From Anseranas semipalmata (taxonomy: Eukaryota; Chordata; Aves; Anseriformes; Anseranatidae), in assembly GCA_013399115.1 (NCBI GenBank), contig VXAA01001407.1:365265-429264 (forward strand): a DNA stretch of 64,000 nt. The letters are read 5' to 3'. How positions within the stretch are numbered: position 1 is the first letter of the stretch; each line of letters starts with the position of its first letter. The position numbers and the translations under genes were made by a program. This document shows positions 1 through 14,252 of this stretch, one piece after another. The notes beneath the pieces were generated by a model. That model ran no database searches. It was not told the origin of the DNA and saw only the letters and a list, made by a program, of their open reading frames with translations.

Positions 1-474
1 GGGGGGGACGGCGTGAGGGGGTGCCCTTCTCATTTAAAGCCGAGGTGAATAAATTATGACCAGGCGAAACTCGGAACAATGTCTCCGAGCGAGTGTTTTC
101 TAGAGAGTTACTATTGCGGGCTTTGAAATCAATTGATACATAATTAGATTCCTCAAGAGAGGACAAACAAGGGCTGCCATTCACCCGCTCCTTCTCCCAC
201 ACGCATCCCAAAGAGAGACCGGAGGCTTTAGCAGGAACCAGACAGCCAGCATTCTCCAGCACTAAAAACATATTCTGGCTTTGGGTGTTCATTTAACAAA
301 CAGATCCTTGAACCTTGCTTCTGTTTTCAGTTTATTCCGACCATGTTTCTTTGTGCTCAGTTCATTAAAACATGTCTCTTTTGAGATCTATTTTTACATT
401 TCAAGAATCCAGTATTGTACTTTAGTGGTGGCAGATGGCCCTAGACATCCAAGCATAAGCTCCTTCCTGCCCCC
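1..474. other. Intergenic, unique-looking, homeodomain-type motifs
   Basis: No gene is recognised. The first 120 bases hold several CpGs. Bases 128-137 (atcaattgat) are a perfect palindrome, followed by ataattag, an arrangement typical of homeobox-bound enhancers. Without alignment to other genomes, conservation cannot be claimed. Confidence 0.25.
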
Positions 475-645
475 CCTTGCTTGGGTCCTTTCTGCGCCGC
501 GCTCGGAGCCGCAGCCATCCCCGGGGCTGCCGCAGCCCCTGCCGTGCCCCCGGCTGTGAGCTGGCGAAGCCGAGTTTCGCCTCGGAGAGAGGGAAAAGCT
601 GGGTGCGATAGCCGGGGCACGCGACAGGACGGCTGGGCATAAAGA
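475..645. promoter_or_regulatory. Small CpG-dense patch
   Basis: About 19-20 CpG occur within roughly 170 bases, far above the genome background implied by the rest of the window, in high-GC sequence. Several overlapping open frames exist on both strands, as expected for GC-rich DNA, and none is recognisable. It could be a small CpG island or an enhancer. Confidence 0.4.
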
Positions 646-3600
646 GCTGGGGTTTTGGTTGGACAAAACATCAGCAAGCCCCGGGCAGGTGGGCCACCTA
701 ACCGAAGGCAATGGCTCAGCTCCTCTGCCTGCCCTCGCGCTCCATGCTCTTGCAACAACCACTTCAAAACCTGCTCGCAGACGTGGGTCTGAGAGCTGCA
801 GCCATTTGCATGATTTGTGTCAGATATGAATAGGATTAAAAACAACAACAACAAAAAACCAAAACATACCAGCATCAAGACAAAAAAGCTCTCTGAGGTG
901 TTACGGACCCATCTCTTAGGTGAGGTGCCAGTCTGTACTATTGCCTACGAGAGGCTGGGTGTCTCGGAGGCATTACAAACAGAATGACAAATTCCTGCAT
1001 CTTGTTAAATGGTGGGATCTTCAGGAGGGGGTAAGGTAAAGCTGACACAGGAGGTGTTTGGAAACTTAGGCAGAGGTAAAGCTGTCTCCTCTGGAGTAAA
1101 ACAAAGCCTGGGAAGTTTTCCAGCAAAGATGGATTTGGTTGGATAATAACCAAAGCAGAAGTGCTCAAACATACACATACACAAGAGTCGATTTTGACTA
1201 TGTTGGTACAGAGATGTTATACATTTATGTATGTATCTGCACGCGTGTGTGCCATACCTGGTTTCGTGTGGTTCATTGCTTTACCTGGGTTAAGCAACAA
1301 GCTGCGGGCAGAGCCAGCTGGAAGCTCTTGGTCAGCGCAGCCAGGACCGAACGTCGCTGCTCCCTGATGGGAAGGGATGCCTTCCTCCACGCCCGCCCTG
1401 CATCCCAGCCTTGACCACAGCAGCCACTTGAGGAGTCCGGTAATTAATTGCCCACTTTGTGTCCTGAGCCAGCCCTGTCTGCTGGCAGTCTAAAGGAGGA
1501 GAACGTGGCACGCGCCTTGTTGCCTTTCTGCTGCGTTAGGAGCGGAGGTTATCACATGCAGCCTGGTGGAACAGGTTTCCACCGCGGCTGCGGTCCCGCT
1601 CACCGTGACACGACATGGAGGGCAGGCGGGACCGCCAGCCATTCCTGGCTGGATACGCGAAACACTTCAGCTGCGCCGGGAGAATCGAAGCCGGGATGCC
1701 ACCGCAGGCTCCTCCGGGATGAGCCTACTTCAGATTTGCCTCGTGGCGGCCTCCAAAGAGCCCCAGGCTTCTAGGAGTACAAGGAAGGGAAGAAACAATG
1801 CAAGCTCCTTCCTTTCCCCTCCACGTGACTTCCCTTAACCTTCATCTGATGGGACGACGCTCAGAAGTGAGAAGTGGCAGAAGGGATCTCTGTGCTCCCC
1901 TGCGTTAGAAGCTACTGCCACCTCACCAAACAGCGTGGGACTTCTGTCCTTCGGACCCCATTCTTTTTACCGTCTCCCAGTCGCTTCCTCCCTCCACCCT
2001 CCACGTTCAGAAAGAGCGTATAGGTGGAGAAGGCTTGGGAATGGGAAGAGCCTTCCAGCTGCCAGCAAGTCCCAGAGAGGTCAGAGAAAGGCACTGAGGG
2101 AACACAAGTAGTGAGTAGGAAGCTCACATGGCAGGGAGCGTTTGGGGCTTGTCAGGAGAGGGGGAGAGAAAAAAAAAAAGTGGCTCTGCAGATCCAAGCT
2201 TGATTGATTTTGTCTGCAAAAGCAGCTGGTCCTTTCCGAGTGCTAGATCCTCGGTGCAGAAACCAGCCTTTTCTTTGCACAACCTTGTTATCTTTTTGAA
2301 TTTTGGTTATTTTCATGCAGCAGACATATTCAAACCACATCACGACATGAAGCGATGCAAACTCGCATTCACGCCGATTCAAGCCAGCAGGGAGGGCAAA
2401 ACCTGGCAGGTCAGGAAACAGAGGGAGATCCGACTCCTTCATTGCCCCCAAATAGCCCAAATCCACCCAAACTGCTGCCAGAGGGGGCTGCAACAGCACC
2501 GCGTCGTGTGCGCTCCCTCTGCTGGCTCCGCCGCGCCAGAGCCCCTCCGTGCTGCCCCAAACTGCCCCAAAGACGAGGAGAGGCACTGCGCTGCCTTTCC
2601 CCGTTCCTGGGCGAAGGGGTGCGTGCAGCACCCCGCTCCTGTCCCATCAGGTGCAGAAAGCAAGGCCTTAAGGCCAAGCAAGAAATGAAGACATGACTCC
2701 GGAGTAGCTAAAGCTGGGCTGCCGAGGCAAGCCGCGCTGTGTCTGGTTATGAGGGAGGCAAAAAACAGGATTTCGTCTTCATTGTTGATATCCAGCATAG
2801 AAAAAGGCATCAGGTGAAAAATGGCAGCAAATAAACCAAGTCTGTTTCTGAGACGCATTGACCAGAGCCACCCACCAGGGGTTGAGGAGCCCAACCCCAG
2901 TGAGATCTACCTCCAACATCAGCACTGAGCTCAACGCAGCATCTTGTAGCGGTTGCTAACATCAGCTAAGGGGGACAGATGACACCAGAGTGGGAAAATT
3001 CAGAAGTCTGTGCTGCTCCCGTTCTCACAACAGTGGGACTTTTCACCCAAGCTGTCTGATGCTGGAACAGCTGGTACCCAGTACTGCGTTTGCAATGCAG
3101 CGCTGCAGTTGCCCTGTCATTGAGATGAAGGGGCAGATTGCATCGTCTTTGGAACTACCAGCGGAGATTCAGGGGATACGGTTATACTTCATACCATTAT
3201 GTGCGACATGCAGCTAGATCCTCAGGTGCGCTTTCAACACCATGCGTTTTGTCCGTCTCATCAGACTGAGGAAGGCAATATTTGTATTTAAGATGGCTCA
3301 TTTTGTATTTAAGTGCTTATCCATGTGGCAGGGCTAGAAGCTCCAGTTTCTTAAAACCTCATGAATTTCTACTTCACTAAAACATATATTTATTTCATGT
3401 AAGAATAAACAGAAATCTTTCCCCATGTTGTCATCCCACCTGTTGCACCCATCCCAAACTCCTCCAAACCCAGACTGCTGCAATTAGAATAGAAATCAGT
3501 GAGTGTTTTAATTGGCCACAGATTATGTGGCATGTTTAAATCTCCAGTGATAACAAAGAGAACATAATGAATAACCTTGATGATGATTTTAGATGAGCAT

Positions 3601-6600
3601 GTACTGTTTTAATTTTAATTGCACAAAGAAAACACCTGAAGTGATTTTAAAATGACTATAATGCTTTTTTTGCCCCCACAAAAGCCAGGAAGTGATAGTA
3701 AAGTTAAAGCATTTAAATTTTGATTTTTGGATACATTTTAAATACTGTGGATGTCACGTTAGATAATGTTTTAGTAATAACAATTGACGTACATGTAATT
3801 TGGCCAAAGAGAGGTGGCAGAGTTGTTCCAGGAGCAAAATCTATTATTATACAAAATCAAATATACTATTTTTAAGGTGGGTATTTAGTAAAAGAAAAAG
3901 GCAACAAAACATACAGAACCTCAGACTGGTAAGTGGGGGAAAAAAAAGGATGGGAGGAGTATTTAAACAGGGGAGACAGAGCTGAAACACAGACAAAAGC
4001 TACTTGAATAAGCATTTAGAGATGTAAAAAATATCAGAAAACTAGTGAGGCCGACGCTAGGAATGTAAAGAAGGAAGGTTTAATAAAGGTAGTGAAGAAA
4101 TAAAAGGCAGGACTGTGGCAGCATTTGGAAAATTTGGGTGCCCCATGGGGTTTCTCTCAACTGGTTCTAGTTTTCAGCTGGCTGGGATTTTTGGCAAGAA
4201 CAAAGCCCATCTTCAAGAGGATCCAGGCTAGGTTCGTTGAAACAGAGGGACGTAATATTGCTGATTAGGTATGGAAAACTTGGCCTAACTTGTTTCTGTA
4301 CTGCTGAATATGGAAAAGGAGAAGAAGGGGAAAAAAAAAAGGCAAATGAAACAGCAGTGAACAGAGTTGTGGAAGAGGCAGCAGCCTCAGAGCAGAGCAG
4401 ATAGATTAGGGAGCAAGTGACCACACTGTGAAGGAGGAGGCTCTAAGAGCTGGCCAGATCCCATCCTACCTGGCTCCTTCCTACAGGGCGGCCACCCTTA
4501 GCCCAGCAGCTGCTGACACCCTCCCTAGCACTTGCAGCGTTTCACCATCAGTAGTAGCTTGCAGCATCCGTGTGCCTGCCAAACAGCATATAGCACAATT
4601 CCCCTGCACGGTACACCCAGTTAAAACCTAGCTGCGTGTCTGTCGATAACATCAGAGATGGTGGTGCTTCTTTGAGGGCTCAGGGCATGATGTTTTTCAC
4701 TCTTGAATTTTGCCCGATACACAGGCTGGGCAAGCTTTCTGAGCTGGGAACAAACCTACTTAGCTAACAGCTCCAGAATATACCACAAGGAAAATACCAT
4801 CCTAAGCTCTTACCTGCTTAATCAGAAACAGAAGCTGATGAGCTGGTTTGCAGACTCCCTATAGATAATCACAGAAGGTTTAAAGCAATAACATCACGAC
4901 ACCCTAGCTAGGTGTCCCTCCATCTTCACTTTCCTTAGGAGCATCTCGGTGCATCACCACTCACCTAGGACAGGGTCACTTCCTAAGGCTCCTCTCAGAG
5001 GGAAGCAAGCAGGGTCAGCAGAGGCTCAGCTGGGGGGCTTTATTCACGGGGCTCTTCTCAAATCGCTGGCCACGCCACATCTGTGAGCATCCCGAATCCA
5101 GCAAATGGCACAGCAGCACTCACAGGCTGCAAGCTGAAGTCAATTACGTGCCAGGTGCATGCAAGTAAGCTTCTGCATGCCTTCACAATGGTTTGCAATC
5201 TGATCATGCTTCCCAGCTTTTTTTTTTTTTTTTTTTTCCAAAACAGAGCTAAGAAGCTACTTTCTGTAACAAAAAACTAAGACTTTCATGTGCTCCTGTG
5301 GCTTCAGAAGCTGTGACTCTTAGAAACAAGTCACAAGATTATCGTAGGATCACAGGTAATGGCACTGCTGCCATTTTAAATAGCTATGTCTTCACTGCTC
5401 ATAGCCTAAATACCATTCATTTCAAGCTGTAGTGTAATATCTAGCAGTGAATTGGTGTGGCAGGCCAGTTTCCAAGGACATTGAACTTAATCCTCCAATT
5501 TTTGTAACCAGAAGAGCACAAAGCCCAGCTGAGCTCCCACTGAATCCAGTTGCAAGACTTTCACCACTTTCAGCAGCACGTAAAACAGGCTGGGAAGGAA
5601 CTGTGCACGCATGTGATCTCGATGAATCCTCATTACGATGCTATCAGAAAGCACCTTTTTATTTTACCTGTGACCAGCAAATGTGTGCTCCTCTTCCAGA
5701 GGATGCACAGGGGAGATGGAAGAGAAACAGTCCTTTCCATCTATTTCTATCGTTCCCCCGATAAACACAAATCTTCCCACCCACGACTGGTTTTGAACCA
5801 ACACAACCTATTGTTTGGTTATGCAGCAACTTCTAGAGAACCCCAAAAGGTTTTATGGACTAGTAGTCCTTAAGCCTGGACACTTCTAAGGTACACTTCT
5901 GTAGACAGACAATTCTCACAAACATGTGGAAGGACATCAACCAGAATAGAAATGAGAAATTCTTACAGACAGCTCATTCTCCACTTAGAGTCTGTATGTT
6001 TGTTTTCTATGGCTATTTTCCTCAACATGTGTCATTGTCTGCTTCAGAGGCAGTGGATGAAGGACAACAGCCTGACCTCTCCTGGCAATTACTGCTTTTC
6101 TACAGCAAGAGTCTTGCAGGCTGGAGCCTGATTCGTTCACCAGAACTACTGATTCCCCAGCCTCTCATCGGCTGCTGGGTTTTGCACTGTATTAAACGTT
6201 CTCTTTTGCAGAGCCCTTCCTTACACAGGCTTTGCTGGCACAGTGAAACTGCTGCCCAAAAATTCAGATTGAAAAGAGTTTCCAGGAATCATCTCTTCAA
6301 GCATTGTACTGCTGGAACAATCTTCCCCGTGCTCCCCTACGAAATGCGGAGCCAAATTCATGCCTGATGTAAGCCATCCAAATCCACACTGCGCTGCAGA
6401 TCTGCCCGGTGGGTTTATCTTGCTGTGTACGTGATGCACGTCTGTTCGCTTCGTAAAACTCCCTTCCATTCCTGGAATCGTGAAATGCACTTCATCCCTT
6501 CCTGGAATACCTGTGTTGGTAGGCTGATCCAACAACTTTAAATACACACCTTCATTTTGGTTACTAGGCAACTTTTGGTCCCACAACAGAGCAAACCCCA

Positions 6601-7129
6601 TCCCTTTTTCAGTTGTTTTTGTAGTTAGGTAGATGGGTTACCTTGTCGTAACTTGTTGGTTATCACAACCAGAGCAAAGTTTTAATATATATAAATATAT
6701 ATATTTTGCCATATTAATTACAGCCAGGCACTCAACCGGTATTTTAGGCAGAACAAGCACTTAACTGCCTTGTTTTCACGTGGGCTCGTGCATGCATAAG
6801 CTCTATTTCCAGGTCTTTGGTCTGCAAGACAGGAAATCCTCTGCAGCCCAGCAGTGGGAGAAGGCACGAAGTGGGCAGTGGGGGGAGGACAACAGCTATA
6901 TATGTATGTATAGATATATAAAAATCTACGCTAAAGCAATGCGAAGGCTTCCACGATTCAGAACAGATTTTATCTTTCGTGTATAACACAATTTACAGTT
7001 TTGGCTGCGTGCTTTCCAAAACAATTACAGACACTCCTCCTGCGTGTCTTGCTCTCTGCTCATTTGTCTCTCTCCTTGGATCGTTCACCCAGAGTGCCGT
7101 GACCCATATTTCTACTTCGGCTGTTAAAA
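646..7129. other. Intergenic DNA, no gene recognised
   Basis: Mixed composition with AT-rich parts (3300-4100, 6680-6720, the latter TA-rich). Open frames up to 186 codons (2128-2688) are overlapped by comparably long frames on the other strand and show no family signature. The 2.1-2.9 kb part is GC-rich. I see no exon with convincing splice sites. Confidence 0.5.
5218..5237. repeat. T20 homopolymer
   Basis: Twenty consecutive T in the 3' flank of KCNQ1. Confidence 0.95.
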
Positions 7130-7490
7130 AGGGTTATTTTGACGTGAGCGCCCTGGCTTGGCTCCGTTTCCACACGAGCGAGCTGCTGTTTCCGGATGTG
7201 TTGTAATCAAGGCCCCGTTTACGCTGCGACAAGTTGGTTTGAGCTCTGCGGCAGGCTTCCTGGACTTTTTTATCTTTTATTTTTTTGGTTTGGCTGCTGC
7301 CAGACTCTGCATCAGGACTTCTGTGAGTTCGAGACGAAAATAAGGAAAAAAAATCACTTCCGACCCTGGTAGGAAGCTCAGCAGCTCGCGCTCCTCCCGC
7401 TTCCCGGAGCACGGCGTGCCTCGGGGCCGGGACGCAGCCCCGGCGTTGCGGTCGGCCCCGGGGTTGTTAGTGCTGCCTGTGGGCGCTAGG
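7130..7490. promoter_or_regulatory. CpG-dense patch, possible promoter or enhancer
   Basis: CpG density is high, with about 19 CpG in 7337-7490 alone and more in 7140-7250, separated by a T-rich insert. No TATA element or first exon is obvious. It could start a non-coding transcript downstream of KCNQ1. Confidence 0.4.
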
Positions 7491-9683
7491 GCTGGTGTGG
7501 AGACCACTCAGAGAAGGAAAAAAAAAAAAACGAAGGACACAGCAGACTGCGTGCAAATGACATCGCGTAACTTCTGTTATTTTCCTCTGGCCCAAAAGGC
7601 TGTGTTACACAGTGTCGGCACCAACGACAGTACCGCAGTCCAGCGGCAGGAGCGTACGTAGCCATAAAACTTCACTTATTAAACGCTTTCCGCCCTGTCC
7701 CTCTCCCTTTCCCCCATTTACTGCTCATCTTCTCACCCAGCTTGCGTCTTGCCAGCGGCATCTCATCTGGTGGGACGCTCGCTCTGAGTGAATCCAGACG
7801 CGTTCGCAGATGTCAGACTTTACGCGAGCACCCACCGTGATGCAATAATATAATAATTACATATAATAGCGATCACAAGCCCAGTCCAAACCTCCCTTGA
7901 TGCGAAGGGGGCTGCACCAAGCCCACCAGCCCTTGCCATGCCAACAACTGGCGCGAGGGGACGCGTAACGCAGGAATGAGAGGACGCTGGTCGCAGCTGT
8001 GGAGGTGACAAGGCTCGTGTCGTTCAGACTGCTGGAGTGGCTTCCACAAACCTAGGGAGGGGACTTTGGAGAAGCTGCCAAATTTTGGGACGTCCTCTGA
8101 CGGCTCTGTAGAAACATCCTTAATTAACCGCCACAAAAATGTCACCCACGGCCCTGCTCTTGCAGAAAGAAGAGTGTTGTGCACAGGTCCTGATAGCATC
8201 CGTAGGAGCTTTGGAGGACCCGAGCATGACGTCTGGCACACGGCTAGTATTGGCTGGAGAGTGGTGAAAGACAGTGGAAACTGGAGATGGGACCCCAGCC
8301 CGGAGTGCAGCTGGAAATGGTGCCAGTGGCATCTCTGTGCAATTTTACAGACTAGAGGTGCTGTTTGGCCGCAGATGTTGACTGCAGTAAAACACGCACA
8401 AATTGTACAGTACAAATGTTGCTGGGTTTAAAAGTTTCCTTGAGAAGTAATGCAAGTTTGTAAATCCGGAAAGAATATTGCTGGGACTTGTTGAAGTGCT
8501 CAATATAAACTGTAACACGCAAGCCATTAAAATGAAGATATTTGGCATTCGCAGTTACACATATGGGCCTTTCAAAACCATTCTTCTGGTTTGGCAGCTC
8601 CCCGATGCTTGAATGATGCATGACTTAGTTTTATACGTTCCTGCAAGATGCTTCTGCGAAGTTGGCATGTTTTTAAAAGCTTGTCGCTTGTGAGCTGGAG
8701 CAGAAACCTAAGAAACGCAGATCTGGTCTGAGAGAAACTTGTGAAACCCACTCGTTTGCGCGGTTACTTTTCCAAATCCCAGCCGGTGGCTGGGCTTTGT
8801 GTTTGGTTGTTCGCCTGGCTACTCCTCGATGCGCAGGTCTCGAAGCAGACTTTCAGAAGCACCAGTGATGCAGGATATGCAAACAAAATGTCAGAGCTGT
8901 CCGAGGCCGGGGACATTTCTGTGCTGATAAGCGACTCCTATGAGTGGCCAAACTGATCCATCTCCCTCTCTGACAGTGCCTTTGTCTAAGGGGACTGTTG
9001 AGTGAGGCTTTAAGGCTAAGCAGAGGATAAAAACTTACAATTGACCATGTCCAATGACTGCCTCAATCATGTGACATTTCCTCCACGTACATAAAGGCAT
9101 AATTGACACTTTGGACCTTGCAGATGTTTTGCAATTCATTTGGTTCCCACAAAGATATCAGAAGGTAAGTCTCGTGAACTGGCAATACTGTGCTTTCCTC
9201 TGAACATGTTCTTATCGCTAAAACGTATTTAGATGCAAATCGCTCCATGTCTTATGGCCCCACTTGTTTTGTTTTGCTTTTTCCTTCCCATTGCATCTAA
9301 AAAGACTGTGCCATCATTTTTTTTCTTAAGGTATAAAAATATTCAGACATTCCTGGAAAAAACAAGTACGTTTGACTTCTTTGCAAGCGATCTGATTTAC
9401 ACGCGAATGTCAGTATATCCTTTGGCCTTCTGCTCATAGTATTCTGCTTTATGCTTCCTAATTTAATTTGTCTTTCTGGCTGTTCAGTGATCCTTTCCAA
9501 AGAGAAATCTCTTTGCTGAGAAGCTATTTGATGTGCTCTCAACAGAAGCAGATGCTATGAACAACTCGTTGGCTTCATCTGGGTCTCAGAGGTCTGGACA
9601 AAGGGACAGCAGCATGGTCCCGCGTGGACCTCATGCAGCACAGGGGTGGCTGAGTACAGATCTAGCAAAATTATCACCTCTCC

Positions 9684-9795
9684 ATGTCCGTGAGCTAAGC
9701 TTTAGCCTCTCTGGCTTAACTTTCCTCTCCGTAAAATGGGAAAGATGGTAATCCCACTCCCTGATCACAGGGATATTGCAAGTTAATGCTCTGAT
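9684..9795 (+). mobile_element. Ancient MIR-type SINE fragment
   Basis: The stretch contains cctctctggcttaact, then tttcctctccgtaaaatggg, then a degraded gtaatcccactccctgatcacagg segment. This is the order of the MIR consensus 3' half (…cctcagtttcctcatctgtaaaatggg…). It is heavily diverged, as expected for an amniote-wide repeat. Identification is by eye. Confidence 0.7.
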
Positions 9796-12700
9796 GGGGG
9801 AAGAAAGCAGGGGGGCTGAACTTTCTTCAAAAGCAAGCTATTAGTCTCTTCTAGTATTGACTGAGACAACACAGAGACGTCCTTTGCGTTTGCAGCAGGA
9901 ATACTTGGGCTTGGTTTTCCTCATGAGCAGCCAGCCAGGATATATGTTACTATCTCCCTCGTAAAGTTTCAGATTCTTGTAACTTCTTCTCATGGTCAGA
10001 GGAGTTGTCTCTTTGAAGAGGAGCTGCTCGAAAACCCTCTCAGACTCACGTCTCTCAGCGCTCCGCAAAGCTGCTGGCTTGGTGCGTGCCGCTGAGATTT
10101 TCCCTATAAAGAGCCTTGTGCTTTGTTGAGGCCCCCTGTGCTTTACCTTACAATCACAACTCTTTCACCCCTATTTGCTCCTGCACGGTGACAGGGCAGA
10201 GAAGGCAGGGGTATTGCTAGATGCGCTGTCTGCCCGGTTGCCTTCCTCGCTCCGTGAGGAAGAGAAAATGGCGGATCCTTTTTTTCCACAGGAGGAATAA
10301 GAACAGCTGCCTTGGACAAACCGTTCTAGGCTGAGTCTGTAGGTGGCAATTGCTTCCAGAAACGAAGGGAGTTCTGTGATTTCTTTCCATACTGCAGGTG
10401 CCACTTATGCTTCTGCCTGTGTGGCTTCACACTTCTTTAAACAATGACCAATAAGAGCATATACATGTACATATAACTGTCCTCCTGGACATCCATCCAC
10501 ACACACTCTCTCCTCGCTTTCTCAGACGATGAGGCTTGTGCCAGCCTGGCCGACACTCATTAAAACACCTCGCATCGGGGCAGGAACTCCTCCTAACGCT
10601 TTCCTGGAAGGAAGGCAGGGCCAGCCTTGCCCGTGCAGCAGTACAATGCTATGGCCAGTCAAAGCTCCCGCAGGAGCGGCAGGGATGTCTCGAGTCCAGC
10701 AGAGCAGTTCCCTGCCTTTGCAGGCAATCACAAATTAATCAAGTGACAACTTACAGCCGGCTGGGAGTTTTGGCCCCCAACATTTACATCAGGGCGATGT
10801 TGCAGAATGCCTCTTCTCTGATGTTTAGAAGCCTTCATGGATGTATTAATGGGTGACTTACATACTTGTCATGCGGTAGCATTGTCCTTCAGGTGAAATA
10901 GCACTTCTTCCTGTACATACTCGTGGAGAGCAACCTTAACCTTCTGCTTTGCTAGGTTAACACAGAGAAACTCCTAATACAGGCTCTGGTTACCTTTCTT
11001 TGGCTCCACTCCACTTTCAGAAAAAGACTCCTCCAGCTCAAGTAACCAGACTACTACACAGCATTCCTGCTGAAGTCTTAGTACTGCGTCCCAGTTCCTT
11101 GATTTCTAAAGAAAAACCTCACCCGTTCTCAGACCAAGAACACCTTTTTCAGGAGGGACTGCCAGCTCGGGTCCACTTTCAGTTGTTTGCACGTTCTGAA
11201 GAGATGCTGAGGGAGCTCGGGGCTGCAGCTTGCAAGTCAGACCTGCGGTCCTCAGGACTGGGAGGCAGCCTGTGGCAAAAACTGCGTCTGGTGGGGTTCG
11301 CTACCAGCCCCCTTTGCGTGGAGAGAGGGAAAAGAGGAAGAATAGGTCAGTTTTTCACAGGAAACATTACTTCACCTTTGTATTTATCTTTTTAAAAAAG
11401 GTGTTCTTGGCAATTACACCTCGCCTGCAGTCTTCCTTCCCTGTAAAAAGATCCTAGAAATTAATATGGGAAAAGCACCTTGTCTGACACGCACAATCCT
11501 CTGGGTTTCCTGATCCTGACAGCCCATCATTATTCACTCCAGGACTACCCAGACCTTGCGAGGCAGCACCTTCCCCTGATAGACCTCCTCTTCTCTGGAG
11601 CTATTGCTTTTCTTCAGAAAGAAGTGACATTCCCTTTAGATATTGCCTTTGTAGTCACCAGAGAAGAAGCAGATTTCCCAACTAAGCAGACTTTTTGTCC
11701 CGCTGCTGCGCTGTGACCAAAATCCCCTCCTTTGGTGGTGCTGGCTCAGGGTTACATCTCATTGTGATTTTCTGCCACCAGCTCTGAGGTCTACCAAGCA
11801 AGGTGTCAGGAGTGGTTTCCTGTTGAGAAAACCATACACCTTATTTCTTCTTATCCTAATAGTATATCTGAAGTGTTTTAGGCAAATCTTTCTAGAAATT
11901 GCCTTTAGGTCATATATTCATTTTACAAGTGTCACTTCAAAAGTATAATTTCCAGAATGCTGTAAAAGAGTGAAAATAATGAATCGGATTTGACATTGTA
12001 ACAAACTTAGCACAATATTTTGATAGATAGAGATGTTGTTATTATTTGATACATATATACAAAAGCTCTCTTCACTGTTATTGATGGTTTTCTAATACTT
12101 GACCTTCACCTGAGAGATAGGATGCAATATTTTTCAAGTTACTCGTACCTTGACTGCGGAAAGCGCTTGGGCTTGAAGATCAGCATAGTTGTGCGTAGAG
12201 GTCACCGACATTTCCTTAACTGCATGTTTTAATACTTTTTAAAGCCTCATGCTACATGTTATAGGTTTTTAAGCAAGTATTTTCAATTTGTTTGAATGAG
12301 CAGTCTGTTCCATGCAGATACATGATGAATTTTGTGGGATTTTGGCAATCCGTGGCAATTACAACTAATTACAGCACTGCTAATATGATTGTTCTGTGAC
12401 AGAGTAAAGGATTCTGTGGGACATGCATCTTTTATTGGTGGAGAAAACATCTATCTACTCCTTCTGCTTGCTGATGAAACTTTCTGAATTCTGGTGTAGG
12501 AACTGAATTTCAGGGTACGATGCATAATCCCTGTGCTTGATCCTGGTTATAGCCCAGACTTTGGCTCTTTAAATAAGCAGAGAATATCAGCACTCAAAAA
12601 ACAAAGTCACTTCAGAAGAACCCCCTTGGAAGTCCAAAAGGAAAGCAAAGCCAGTATCTTTTTTTTTTTTTTTCCTCCAAATAGTTTCTAGCAAGGAAAA

Positions 12701-14252
12701 ATCCAGAGACCTGCAGTCAATGAGCAGACCTACTTCTTCAAGAAATTATTTTATCTATGAAGGCTTTAAGCTTTTTCATCCAGCTTAAAAGATGCAAGCA
12801 CCTAAAAAAAAAAAAAATGAAGTAGACAAATAAATAAAGTCACCTCAGTGCTTCATGGATATCCTGGCTTTTGCAAAGACTTGTCCAACCACAACCTAAA
12901 TAATTCAAAGCATTGTTGTCAGGCAGCAGCACGGTCTTCCTAAATAGGCACTTGCCTTATCACTCTACAGCAGATGCTTCAGCCAACCATTGGATATTGA
13001 AAACATAAATAATGAAACAAAATTTGGAGACAATAGTTTCTGGGCTGGGGACAAAATACTCATGGATATTGTCAGTCTCTGAGTAACCAAGCAGCAAAAG
13101 CTCAAGTGACAACAATAGGAAGGAGAAGAATAGGGACAAGTGAGGAGGCCTGAATCTCAATAAGGCGCGGAGCTGCACATGCTGCTGTTACCCTAGAAAC
13201 TAACCTCTCCCCTGAAGAGGTTTGCCGGGGCATTGTCTGGGGGACACAAGATGTGTCATACACCAGATGGTCGTGTGCTGTATAACTCAGTTATCTGAGA
13301 GGACAGAGTAAAGGAATGCACGCTGCAGAGCTCGTCGGAGGGCCGAGCAGGGCACCATCTGTTCTTTCAGACCCAAGGCACTTTGCTTTTTCTTTTTTTT
13401 TTTCCTCTTTCCAAGAAAGGATGGGAAAACAAAATTAAAATGATTCACCATTCAGGAAAAAAAAAAAAAGCTTAATACAGTTGCCATATCTCACTTTCAT
13501 TTAGCTAATTTTATCCCTGGGTTTTATGTCAGGTGAATTGCTTTCTTACGCCTGGGAGAGCAGCAATTATTTCTCTCTCAGGAGTCTATCATTTATAAAT
13601 AAAACCCCTTTGAGACCTCATCGGTCATTCACCATCTGAAAACCCCCAAACGCTTCCAACCATATGTTCTCGAAAGTCCCCTCTCTCCTCCCCGAAGCTG
13701 CGCACGAACGTTTGTGCAACGCGGGGGGAAGAAGTCTTCCTTTCCAGGAATTGTTCTCCGCCTCGGTCGGGAGTGGGAAGGGGGGAAGGAGGAAAACAAA
13801 AAGCAAAAATGAAAATCGCAGCCTGCATGACTGGCGTAGGAAGGAAATATTAATCACAGCTTGCGCGACGCCAAGGAGTGGTGACTGAGGCCTCTGTTAG
13901 GTGAGGCAGAAGTAGGTGTGGGCAGAAGAAAAGATCGCGGGAGCCTGCTGCAAGTGCCACCACAGGCAGCAGAAAGGCTCGCTGACTTCAGCCGGTTTGG
14001 GATCTGGGAGAACCAGGTGGAAATTAAGGTTCAGGACATGTCAGAGTACTTTAAAGGTGTATTAAGGCTTAGGGCTTCAGTGCAAGAAGATGAAGAGAGG
14101 GTAGTAAAAGTGGTGCTTGAGTTGCAAGAAGCATGAATGAGCCGTGCACGCCTGGGGCAGTATTTTGCTCGGTGAGGGACCCACACTCTGGGCCAGTCCC
14201 TGCCTGGGGGCTCACCTTTCTGCTCTCCTGCTTCTGCCTCCTGCCCCATGGC

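Noticed and set aside
2128..2688. Longest open frame in the window (186 codons, plus strand)
   Set aside because: No recognisable domain, amino-acid composition like translated non-coding GC-rich DNA, and minus-strand frames of similar length cover the same bases. Treated as chance.
7873..8415. 180-codon minus-strand open frame
   Set aside because: A 121-codon plus frame overlaps it, there is no family signature, no splice or promoter context, and no codon pattern I can defend.
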